Assembly (NCBI GenBank): GCA_035536315.1
Contig: DATLOJ010000035.1
Coordinates: forward strand, 1 to 19,464
DNA: 19,464 nt
DNA from: DATLOJ01 sp035536315
GTDB taxonomy: Bacteria > Actinomycetota > CADDZG01 > JAHWKV01
Reading direction: 5' to 3'
The notes below the pieces were generated by a model. The model saw only the letters and a program-made list of their open reading frames with translations, ran no database searches and was not told where the DNA came from. Of the stretch, positions 7,360-14,487 are shown one piece after another (within the stretch, counting starts at the first letter, position 1; the number at the start of each line of letters is the position of its first letter). Position numbers and translations under genes: made by a program.

Positions 7360-8289
7360 ATGGAAGAACGAATTGCCGTCACCGGCGGACATGGGTTCCT
7401 TGGATCCGCGGTGCGTGCCGAACTAAAAAGGAAGGGCTATGAGGATGTCATTGCTCCGCGTTCGGCCGAATACGACCTTCGCCTGCCCGGAGCGGTGGCG
7501 AGCTTCATCAAGGAAACCGACCCTTCAGTAATCATTCATCTCGCTGCGACCGTGGGCGGCATCGGGGCCAACATGGCACATCCCGGAAAGTTCTTCTACG
7601 ACAACGCCGTGATGGGCATCCATTTGATGGAGCAGGCGCGGCTGTCAGGCGTGGAGAAGTTCGTAACGGCGGGGTCTGTTTGCGCCTATCCAAAGCACGC
7701 CCCTATTCCGTTCCGGGAAGAGGATCTTTGGAATGGGTATCCCGAAGAGACCAACGCCCCTTACGGTTTGGCTAAGAAGATGCTCCTCGTCCAGGGCCAG
7801 GCTTACCGGCGGGAGTACGACTTCAACGCCATCTATCTCATTCCGGTGAATCTCTACGGCCCCGGAGACAACTTCGACCCCGCCACCAGCCATGTAATTC
7901 CTGCGCTCATCAAGAAATTCGAGGAAGCTCGTGAAGCCGGTCATCCCACGGTCGAGGCTTGGGGAACGGGCCTTGCCTCCAGGGAGTTCCTCTACGTGGA
8001 GGACGCCGCTTCGGCAATCGTCAAAGCCGTCGCAACGTATGACGGTGACGATCCGATAAACATCGGTTCGTCGGAAGAGATCACCATCAAGGACCTGACC
8101 GAGCTCATCGGAAAGCTAACCGGATTCGAGGGAACCATCACGTGGGACGAGTCCAAGCCGGATGGTCAACCGCGCCGGAAGCTCGACATATCGCGGGCAG
8201 AGAATCTGCTGGGATTCAAGCCGACCGTTCCTCTCGAGGAGGGACTTCGCCGGACAGTCGACTGGTACAGGAACCAAAAGCCCGGGTAG
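7360..8289 (+). CDS. fcl: GDP-L-fucose synthase (GDP-4-keto-6-deoxymannose 3,5-epimerase/4-reductase)
   Basis: The product has 309 residues, close to the usual ~320 of Fcl/WcaG. The enzyme converts GDP-4-keto-6-deoxy-D-mannose to GDP-L-fucose with NADPH in the cytoplasm. The sequence shows the nucleotide loop TGGHGFLGS (8-16), HLAATVGGIGANM (60-72), typical of this family, GSVCAYPK (105-112) with the catalytic Ser and Cys, YGLAK (135-139) with catalytic Tyr and Lys, PVNLYGPGDNFD, and SREFLYVEDAA. No partner GDP-mannose 4,6-dehydratase (gmd) lies in this window. ATG 7360 is chosen because TACACT ends 8 nt upstream. The gene ends 21 nt before the opposite-strand flippase-GT gene, with no hairpin terminator visible in the gap. 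Confidence 0.93.
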   Translation: MEERIAVTGGHGFLGSAVRAELKRKGYEDVIAPRSAEYDLRLPGAVASFIKETDPSVIIHLAATVGGIGANMAHPGKFFYDNAVMGIHLMEQARLSGVEKFVTAGSVCAYPKHAPIPFREEDLWNGYPEETNAPYGLAKKMLLVQGQAYRREYDFNAIYLIPVNLYGPGDNFDPATSHVIPALIKKFEEAREAGHPTVEAWGTGLASREFLYVEDAASAIVKAVATYDGDDPINIGSSEEITIKDLTELIGKLTGFEGTITWDESKPDGQPRRKLDISRAENLLGFKPTVPLEEGLRRTVDWYRNQKPG

Positions 8290-8310
8290 CTCCAGGCCTC
8301 AAACTCTCGT

Positions 8311-10395
8311 TTAGTGGACTTCTCCCACCTCGACGGGCAGATCGGGCGTCTCCTCGCGTACCTCGGGCTCCCCGGGAAAGTGGTCGTAATACCGAAGGAT
8401 GTACCGGCGGTAGAAGATCGCGAGCGTGTCGATGATGATTGCCACAGTTGTTCGCCACGAGACCGTGCTCGTGAACTGGTAGTTCAGCTTCACGGGGGCC
8501 TCCATGACCTTCGTAAAGCCCAGAAGCCGCGAGACCACCAGCAGCTCCAAATCGAACGCAAACCTTTTCTCGAGCATCCGTGGAAGGGCTCCTGCCAGCA
8601 ACTCTCTCCTCGCTAGCTTCAAGCCGGTCTGCGTGTCCCGCAGCTTCACTCCAAACATCACACGGACGAGTTTGTGGTACGTCCAAGACATCACACGGCG
8701 TAGAGGTGGATAAGAAACCTTGGAGTCCGGGTGCCTCTTCGATCCAACGACAAGATCCACGTCATGAGCCTGCATCAGCCCGATGAAGCTCGCCAGGGAT
8801 GAGGGATCCAGGTCGCCGTCAGAATCGATGAAGGCCACGTAGCTGCCCTTTGCCATCGCAAGGCCCGTCCGCAGTGCATACCCCTTTCCCCGGTTGGTGT
8901 CGTAATGGACAAGGCGAATGGGTCCCTCTATTTCTTCGGCCTGCAGATGTGATCCATCCGTGCTTCCGTCCGACACCGCAATCACCTCATAGCTAAGGCC
9001 CGCCTCCTCTAGGGATTGCAGCAGTGCGTCGAGATTTGCTTTGAACTCGCTGCCGGGGTTGAAGGCCGGTGTCACAACAGAAAGATCCAGTTGAACAGAT
9101 CCCTCCTGCCAGAGCTCACCGCTCAGAACGGGCTGAACACTTGGATCGCCGGGGTGCGCATAAGCGGCAATCAAGTTGAATGCCAGCAAAATGGCGGAGA
9201 CGACGAGTACAACAGCCGCCACTGCCACCAAGGATTCATGGAACAGCGCAATTCCAACGGCCTCCAGCACCACTGCCGGAATCAGACTGTAAAGAGCCTT
9301 GGAGTTCGAGGCCATGTGGAAGTACACGAGCAGGTTCACGATTCCAAGCAAGGCCATGGCAAGGCTGAGCGTTGGAACAACCTGAGCTCCGGAGATAAAG
9401 GGAGCGCCATACAGCAAGCGAATCCAAAGTGGGGAGAACAACGAGAGGACGGCTGCGCTGCCGAACCCCATGACCGACACGGCAACTATCGAATGGAACA
9501 GTGTGCGGCGCGCTTCGACGCTCCGCCCCCCGGATTCCGCGAAGCGAGGAAAGGCAACCATGGCGATCGCTCCGGGAAGGAAGAAAACGATGTGAGCCAC
9601 CACTGCGCCGGCGGTGTAGAAGCCCGATGTTTCGGGGGCCGAGTAGTGTCGAACCAGAGGTGTGTCGAAGTTCCACACGGCAAAGAAACCGCCGAAGGCA
9701 ACCATCGCCGTGAATCCCTCGCGAAACAGCCCCTTGAGGGCAACCTTCTGTCTCGACCTGGTCAGGAAGCCGCGCAGCGGAAGAAGCCCGAAGAAAAGGC
9801 CGGCCAGATCGCCAATGACGGATGCCGCCACCGCACCGGTAACTCCGAAACCAAGCTTTACCAGCAGAACTCCCGATGCCAGCCGCAGCAAGGTAGTCCC
9901 AACCGCAATCGCTGCGAGCGGAATGAACAGGAGCCGTCCCTGAAGCGCTCCGCGAACGACCGGTGCCATGATCGCCACCACAACATAAGCAGCAAGCATC
10001 AAAGCCGGCGCTAGGGAGTCCAGCTTGAAGAACGTCTTCAGAACCGGCGCCGCTGCCAGGCAGCCCGCCCCTACGACTGCAGCCACGATTCCTCCCCCCC
10101 GAAGGCAGGCCTTCAGAGTGGCCCTTGTGGCCTCGTCACTTCCAGATGCCCTGAGGACGGACGTGCGTTTTGCAACCACAGCCTGCACTGCGCTGGCAAC
10201 CACTGCAACGAAGTTGAATGCGGAGAGCAACGCGCCAAACGCGCCGTAATCTCCCGGCCCCAGAAGCCGTCCGATTGCAAAGTGAAACAGCAGGTTCGAA
10301 ATCCCCGCGATCGTGAGCGCAACGAACAGAACGACCCCATGCTTGGCCAGGTCGGTGTTGCGAACGTTGTCCCACAGCTTCTTAACAGACGCCAT
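8311..10395 (-). CDS. Fusion: Wzx-like polysaccharide flippase + ALG5/DPM1-like GT2 glycosyltransferase
   Basis: The product has 694 residues. Residues ~1-420 form a MOP-superfamily transporter with about 12 helices: LFHFAIGRLLGPGDYGAFGA (typical Wzx/MurJ N-terminus), NFDTPLVRHYSAPETSGFY, and PGAIAMVAFPRFAE. After a short linker, residues ~436-675 form a complete GT2 domain: LSVVTPAFNPG, SDGSTDGS (475-482), NRGKGYALRTGL, DSDGD (524-528, metal site), GSKRHPDS, RDTQTGLKLARR (586-597) and RFAFDLELL. The NRGKG, RDTQTG and FDLELL set is that of polyprenyl-phosphate glucose or mannose synthases (ALG5/DPM1 type). A hydrophobic segment (VAIIIDTLAIFY) and an acidic tail end the protein. The frame is uninterrupted across the linker (near 9090), so this is a real fusion, not two genes. 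It follows the polymerase/ligase gene by 1 nt. Likely role: making and/or flipping a lipid-linked sugar. Confidence 0.9.
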   Translation of the reverse strand: MASVKKLWDNVRNTDLAKHGVVLFVALTIAGISNLLFHFAIGRLLGPGDYGAFGALLSAFNFVAVVASAVQAVVAKRTSVLRASGSDEATRATLKACLRGGGIVAAVVGAGCLAAAPVLKTFFKLDSLAPALMLAAYVVVAIMAPVVRGALQGRLLFIPLAAIAVGTTLLRLASGVLLVKLGFGVTGAVAASVIGDLAGLFFGLLPLRGFLTRSRQKVALKGLFREGFTAMVAFGGFFAVWNFDTPLVRHYSAPETSGFYTAGAVVAHIVFFLPGAIAMVAFPRFAESGGRSVEARRTLFHSIVAVSVMGFGSAAVLSLFSPLWIRLLYGAPFISGAQVVPTLSLAMALLGIVNLLVYFHMASNSKALYSLIPAVVLEAVGIALFHESLVAVAAVVLVVSAILLAFNLIAAYAHPGDPSVQPVLSGELWQEGSVQLDLSVVTPAFNPGSEFKANLDALLQSLEEAGLSYEVIAVSDGSTDGSHLQAEEIEGPIRLVHYDTNRGKGYALRTGLAMAKGSYVAFIDSDGDLDPSSLASFIGLMQAHDVDLVVGSKRHPDSKVSYPPLRRVMSWTYHKLVRVMFGVKLRDTQTGLKLARRELLAGALPRMLEKRFAFDLELLVVSRLLGFTKVMEAPVKLNYQFTSTVSWRTTVAIIIDTLAIFYRRYILRYYDHFPGEPEVREETPDLPVEVGEVH

Positions 10396-10396
10396 G

Positions 10397-12520
10397 TCAG
10401 CCGCCGCTCGGGGCCGATGCAGTCGATGTCGAAGTGACCGAGGCCTTCAGCTTGAGGGCCTCTGCGTTATTCGGCTCGGCACGCAGAGCCGCATCGATGG
10501 CCTCCTTCGCCTTGATTGCATTTCCCTGCGAAATGTAGACCTTCGCAATGTTCAACCATGCCGCCACGAATTCCGGCTTGATCTCCACAACGCGCTCGAG
10601 CTCGGTCAGGCTTCGCTTTCGCAGTTCCGCGTTGCCCGTGGCGTTTGCGTATTCGTTGAGCATGATCGCGTAGCGGTTATGAACGTCCCAGTCGGTCGGA
10701 TCGTTGTCGACAACCCGCTTCCACCACTTGTCTGCCTCTTTGTAGCGAGAAGGTTCGATGGTTCCCCACTGGGTGTACACCCTCGCAATATTCATCATGT
10801 AAAAGATGTTTCCGTCCTGAATGCGCAGAGCGTCTTCGTAATGGTCGAGAGCATCGGCCAGCCACCGCCGCTTCACAGCCGGATCGGTGGCAGCAGTGGC
10901 CCGAGCCTCTGAGATGCTGCCTGCCTGCGCGCGATATTGCGCCTCGAGGGGGTGCCAGCGGATGGCCTTTTTTATCTCGGCCTCGGCCTCAGCTTCCTTT
11001 CCTTGCTGATTTTGAGCAACCGCACTCTCACGCGCACGCGCATCAGCGAGCAACGGGCGGACGGCAATTAGAGAGAAGCCGATGACCAGGACGGCCAGTC
11101 CTGCATGAATCGGGACAAGGAGTGGGCCTTGCCGGGCCACTCGGACACGTCCAACCGAGTCCTTACGCCGTTGCTTCTTACCCGGCCTTGACTGCTTACG
11201 CTCGGAAAGTAATTTCTCCCGGGCAGCTTCGAGTTTGGGATCGGCGAATACCGCGATTCCACCGATGGCAACCCACCCCATGACGGCAAGCGGTGGCACG
11301 TCGATGGAGAAGAACCCTTGTCCCAGGTAGCCGGCTAAGACCCCCGCGAAGACTGTGAGGAGTAATCGTTGCTCTCCCTCTAGAGTGCGCACCCGGCGCG
11401 CCGCGTACCAAAGAGCAAGCCCCACGAGTAAAAGGTACGAGAGGCCCCCAAGAAGCCCGGCGTTCGCCAGATACTCCACAAAGATGTTGTGAGGCTTGTC
11501 CGTGATCGTCAGGCCGAGCTGAGCCCCGTCCTCCGGCAGCCGGAACTGAGGGTAGCGCGCGTAATAGAGCTCGAGGCCGGAACCAAGAATGGGCTTGTCG
11601 GCAAAGATCCTGAGGCCCGTCTGCCAGTAATAGGTCCGGATGCCGAAGGTCTGAGTGCGGAAGGTCTCGACTTTGGCAAGGGGGCCGGGAGGCTCGTCCA
11701 TCCCGGGGTGCCACAGCACGAGTACGGCCAGAATTACTCCGATTGCCATCGCAACCGCGGTGACAACCTTGGTCCATCTCGGTAGGCGGTCCCGTGAAAG
11801 AAACACCATCGCCACCGCGCCGGTAACCGCTGCGATCATGCCGCCTCGCGTTTGCGTGAACCAAAGGGCAAGGACGTCAAGGCCCACCAGGACGAACAGC
11901 AGCGTGCGCATGAAGTCGTTCTTGGCCGACATCGCGACGTAGAACAAGAACGGAAGCGCAATGCCAAGGTAGCCGCCGGCGAAGTTGGAGTTGCCCATTG
12001 TGCCGACCGGGTACGGCGGTGGGTTACCGGTCGAATCCTTCCATGGGATCCAGTCCCGGCCCGCCGCCTGAATCAGCACGTAACTCAGAAGCAGTGTCGA
12101 TGCCAGGGCCGATGCTTTCGCGATGTCCCTCAGGTCCCCTGGTCTCTCCCAGTACAAACCGACGATCAGGAGCATGACCAGCGCGTAGACCATGAATGGG
12201 ATAAGGCCCCCGTACCGGTGATACAGACCGATCACAGAAAGCACTCTGTTCTGAGAAAACAATGTCGCCAGAAGACAGGCGCCAAGGAACGCGCCTGCCG
12301 CGAACAGCAAGTTGAACTTCGGGGGCCAGATGGCCCGCTCTGAGGACCAGGCAGCAAACAGCGCAGCGGCCGCGATTGCGGAAATCATGATCGTGGTTAG
12401 CTTCAGCAGGTTGAACACGTCTTGCGTACCGCGATGAAACAGCGTTGGCCCCAAAACGATCCCGGCGAGCAAGGTCACACGCGCATAGACCTGCCACCTC
12501 TGAAGAATCCAAATTCTCAT
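10397..12520 (-). CDS. Wzy_C-family O-antigen polymerase/ligase with C-terminal TPR repeats
   Basis: The product has 707 residues. Residues ~10-490 hold about 12 membrane helices and the family's signatures: GNSNFAGGYL (176-185), FTQTRGGMIA (221-230, with the conserved Arg), the large external loop GIRTYYWQTGLRIFADKPIL, and DKPHNIFVEYLANAGLLGG (341-359, with the conserved His). Residues ~490-700 are soluble helical repeats of TPR type (ALDHYEDALRIQDGNIFYMM; VVEIKPEFVAAWLNIAKVYI; AIDAALRAEPNNAEALKLKA), ending in a Ser/Thr/Ala tail. The family polymerises lipid-linked glycan units or transfers them to lipid A, protein (PglL type) or wall acceptors. Without an LPS context, polymerase or protein/wall transferase are all possible. 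Start ATG 12520 shares ATGA with the wecA stop and has GAGGGTGG at 12525-12532. An upstream ATG at 12574 is inside wecA and unlikely. Confidence 0.88.
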   Translation of the reverse strand: MRIWILQRWQVYARVTLLAGIVLGPTLFHRGTQDVFNLLKLTTIMISAIAAAALFAAWSSERAIWPPKFNLLFAAGAFLGACLLATLFSQNRVLSVIGLYHRYGGLIPFMVYALVMLLIVGLYWERPGDLRDIAKASALASTLLLSYVLIQAAGRDWIPWKDSTGNPPPYPVGTMGNSNFAGGYLGIALPFLFYVAMSAKNDFMRTLLFVLVGLDVLALWFTQTRGGMIAAVTGAVAMVFLSRDRLPRWTKVVTAVAMAIGVILAVLVLWHPGMDEPPGPLAKVETFRTQTFGIRTYYWQTGLRIFADKPILGSGLELYYARYPQFRLPEDGAQLGLTITDKPHNIFVEYLANAGLLGGLSYLLLVGLALWYAARRVRTLEGEQRLLLTVFAGVLAGYLGQGFFSIDVPPLAVMGWVAIGGIAVFADPKLEAAREKLLSERKQSRPGKKQRRKDSVGRVRVARQGPLLVPIHAGLAVLVIGFSLIAVRPLLADARARESAVAQNQQGKEAEAEAEIKKAIRWHPLEAQYRAQAGSISEARATAATDPAVKRRWLADALDHYEDALRIQDGNIFYMMNIARVYTQWGTIEPSRYKEADKWWKRVVDNDPTDWDVHNRYAIMLNEYANATGNAELRKRSLTELERVVEIKPEFVAAWLNIAKVYISQGNAIKAKEAIDAALRAEPNNAEALKLKASVTSTSTASAPSGG

Positions 12521-13521
12521 ACGTCCACCCTCAGAAGTAGCAGCCCGGCGAACAGCCCGACGGCAACGACCCACCCCATCAACATGTACGCGATCTTAGG
12601 TTCCGCCAGCGAGATAACCAGCCCAATCCAACCGGCAGCGGCTGCAGCAAAGTAGATGATTCCAACGGCTCCTTTTGGTGGGATTCCCGTCTTTACCAGG
12701 CGATGAGAGATGTGGTCCCTGCCCGGCTGGATCGGGGAGAGCCCCTTTTTCACCCTCGAAACACTGACCATCAAAGCATCGAGGATTACCACCGACATCA
12801 CTGCCACCGGGACGAAGAACGTGACACGCGGAATGTTCTCGAACCTCAGCTCGAGCCCCAAGCCCGCAAGGATGAACCCCATAAAAAGGCTTCCGGCGTC
12901 ACCCATGAATATCCGCGCGGGAGGGCGGTTATGCCAGAGGAATCCAAGAGCGCATCCGGCCAGGGCTGCGGATAGCGCCGCCACCAAAAACTGGCCCGAG
13001 AGACCAGCGAGGGCCAGGTAGTACGCAGAGGCGATCGTCACGACCCCCGCCGTGAGTCCATCCATATTGTCCATGTAGTTGACCGCGTTCGTTATCCCCA
13101 CAACCCATCCGATCGTGATGAGCAGGTCGAGCGGCCATATTCCGAATAGCTGAGCCCTCGATCCGGCGAAGAACAGCACCACGCCAAGAGCAATCTCGAT
13201 CGGGACCTTCACCCATCCCGGTACCTGCCGGAGGTCGTCCCAAAGTCCCATCCCCGCAAGCAACAGGGCCCCGCCGAGAATCGCGATGATCTGCGGGCCG
13301 GCCGCCCCCGCACCCCTGACCACAGCGCCGGCCACAACCGTGACGGTGAACGCCACAATGATCGCCACTCCCCCAAGGTAAGGAACCGGGTCTGGATGAC
13401 CTTTCCGATCCGAGGGGTGGTCGAGAATTTGAAATCGAATTGCCGCTCGGCGAACGACCGGGGTTGCGGCTAATGCAGATACGAGAGCAGCGAGAAAGGC
13501 CGCGACATAGGTGAAGGTCAC
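12517..13521 (-). CDS. wecA: Undecaprenyl-phosphate sugar-1-phosphate transferase (WecA/TagO/MraY family)
   Basis: The product has 334 residues and about 11 membrane helices. The family moves GlcNAc-1-phosphate (or a related sugar phosphate) from UDP to undecaprenyl phosphate, the first membrane step of many wall and surface glycans. Key motifs are intact: DHPSDRKGHPDPVPYLGGVA (34-53), WDDLRQVPGW with the Asp pair (94-103), NAVNYMDNMDGLTAG (145-159), FLWHNRPPARIFMGDAGS (194-211) and the cytoplasmic GRDHISHRL (267-275, HxxHR-like). The HISHR motif and the lack of the MraY peptide-substrate signature point to the WecA/TagO branch. The sugar cannot be fixed from sequence alone. Start ATG 13521 overlaps the previous gene's stop by 4 nt, and its own stop overlaps the next start by 4 nt. 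It is the initiator of the glycan assembly encoded by this minus operon. Confidence 0.92.
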   Translation of the reverse strand: MTFTYVAAFLAALVSALAATPVVRRAAIRFQILDHPSDRKGHPDPVPYLGGVAIIVAFTVTVVAGAVVRGAGAAGPQIIAILGGALLLAGMGLWDDLRQVPGWVKVPIEIALGVVLFFAGSRAQLFGIWPLDLLITIGWVVGITNAVNYMDNMDGLTAGVVTIASAYYLALAGLSGQFLVAALSAALAGCALGFLWHNRPPARIFMGDAGSLFMGFILAGLGLELRFENIPRVTFFVPVAVMSVVILDALMVSVSRVKKGLSPIQPGRDHISHRLVKTGIPPKGAVGIIYFAAAAAGWIGLVISLAEPKIAYMLMGWVVAVGLFAGLLLLRVDV

Positions 13522-14480
13522 CTACGCTCGGCGTCTAACACCATCAGGTCGATGATCTCTCGAAGATTCGTACGGGGCTCAAATCCAATTAGCTTTTCGG
13601 CTTTCGCGATGCTCGGGATCCTGCGCGGCATGTCCTCGAACTCCGCCCCAAACGCCTCCTCGTAAGGAATAAACCGGATTTTGGACTTAGAGCCCGTGAT
13701 CTCGATGATCAGCTTCGCAAGGTCGGCGATGGTGACCTCCTCAGTGGAGCCAAGGTTGACGACCTCGCCCTCGGCTTCACGCGAGTCCATCAGCGCAAGC
13801 AGGGCCGGAACGATGTCACCCACGTATCCAAAACAGCGGGACTGGCTGCCGTCCCCGTGAACGGTGAGGTCCTTGCCCTCGAGCGCAGACTGCACGAACC
13901 TGGGCACAACCATTCCGTACTCGCCGGACTGCCGGGGGCCGACGGTGTTGAAGAGCCGGACGATCACCACTGGAAGTCCTTTCGATTTCCAGTAAGCGTG
14001 CGCCAGGATTTCGTCCACGGCTTTAGAGGTCGAGTAGCTCCACCGGCCCACCTGCGGGGGGCCGAGAAGCCGGTCCCCGTCCTCGCGCAAAGGAAGGTCG
14101 GGGCTTTTTCCATAAACCTCGGAGGTTGATGTAAGCAAAAACTTTTTGCCGTACTTGTGCGCCTTCTCGAGGAGTACCTCCGAGCCGCGAACATTGGTAA
14201 TCAGAGACTCGAGGGGCCGCTCGACGATGAGCTTCACCCCAACTGCCGCTGCCAGGTGGAACACAACATCGCTCCGGGAAACAAGGTCGTCGACCAGGTC
14301 GGCATTGAGAATGGAGCCGTTGACAAACTCGAGGCGCGGGTCGGCGATGTGGTGACGGATGTTGATATGCGAGCCGGTCGCAAGGTTGTCGAGAACGATC
14401 GCGCTATCACCCTGTTCGAGAACCGCGTCAAGCAGGTGGGAACCTATAAACCCGGCCCCCCCGGTTATGAGTGCACGCAT
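13518..14480 (-). CDS. NAD-dependent nucleotide-sugar epimerase/dehydratase (extended SDR)
   Basis: The product has 320 residues, the normal length for UDP-sugar 4-epimerases and UDP-glucuronate decarboxylases. It shows the NAD loop ITGGAGFIGSH (5-15), an acidic strand end VLDNLATG (Asp31), FHLAAAVGV, the Ser-containing TSTSEVYG (117-124), YSTSK (149-153, catalytic Tyr and Lys), RLFNTVGPRQ and the late VHGDGSQSRCFGYVGDI. These place it near GalE and Uxs, but the substrate cannot be decided by reading. It is the second gene of the minus operon, 7 nt after the GT4 stop, and overlaps wecA by 4 nt. Start ATG 14480 puts the glycine loop at residue 5 as expected; an ATG further upstream (14555) would add 25 unrelated residues inside the GT4 gene. 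Likely role: a modified UDP-sugar for the same glycan. Confidence 0.9.
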   Translation of the reverse strand: MRALITGGAGFIGSHLLDAVLEQGDSAIVLDNLATGSHINIRHHIADPRLEFVNGSILNADLVDDLVSRSDVVFHLAAAVGVKLIVERPLESLITNVRGSEVLLEKAHKYGKKFLLTSTSEVYGKSPDLPLREDGDRLLGPPQVGRWSYSTSKAVDEILAHAYWKSKGLPVVIVRLFNTVGPRQSGEYGMVVPRFVQSALEGKDLTVHGDGSQSRCFGYVGDIVPALLALMDSREAEGEVVNLGSTEEVTIADLAKLIIEITGSKSKIRFIPYEEAFGAEFEDMPRRIPSIAKAEKLIGFEPRTNLREIIDLMVLDAERR

Positions 14481-14487
14481 CAGGCAA

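Noticed and set aside
8290..8310. Possible terminator between the convergent fcl and flippase-GT2 genes
   Set aside because: The 21-bp gap has no stem of useful length and no T-run on either strand.
9016..10014. A 332-residue plus-strand open frame opposite the flippase-GT2 gene
   Set aside because: Antisense shadow of a hydrophobic protein: very rich in Gln, Arg, Asn and His, with no motif and no ribosome site.
12521..12574. Upstream ATG that would lengthen the Wzy_C protein by 18 residues
   Set aside because: It lies inside wecA; ATG 12520 has a good GAGGGTGG site and the ATGA overlap seen at neighbouring junctions.
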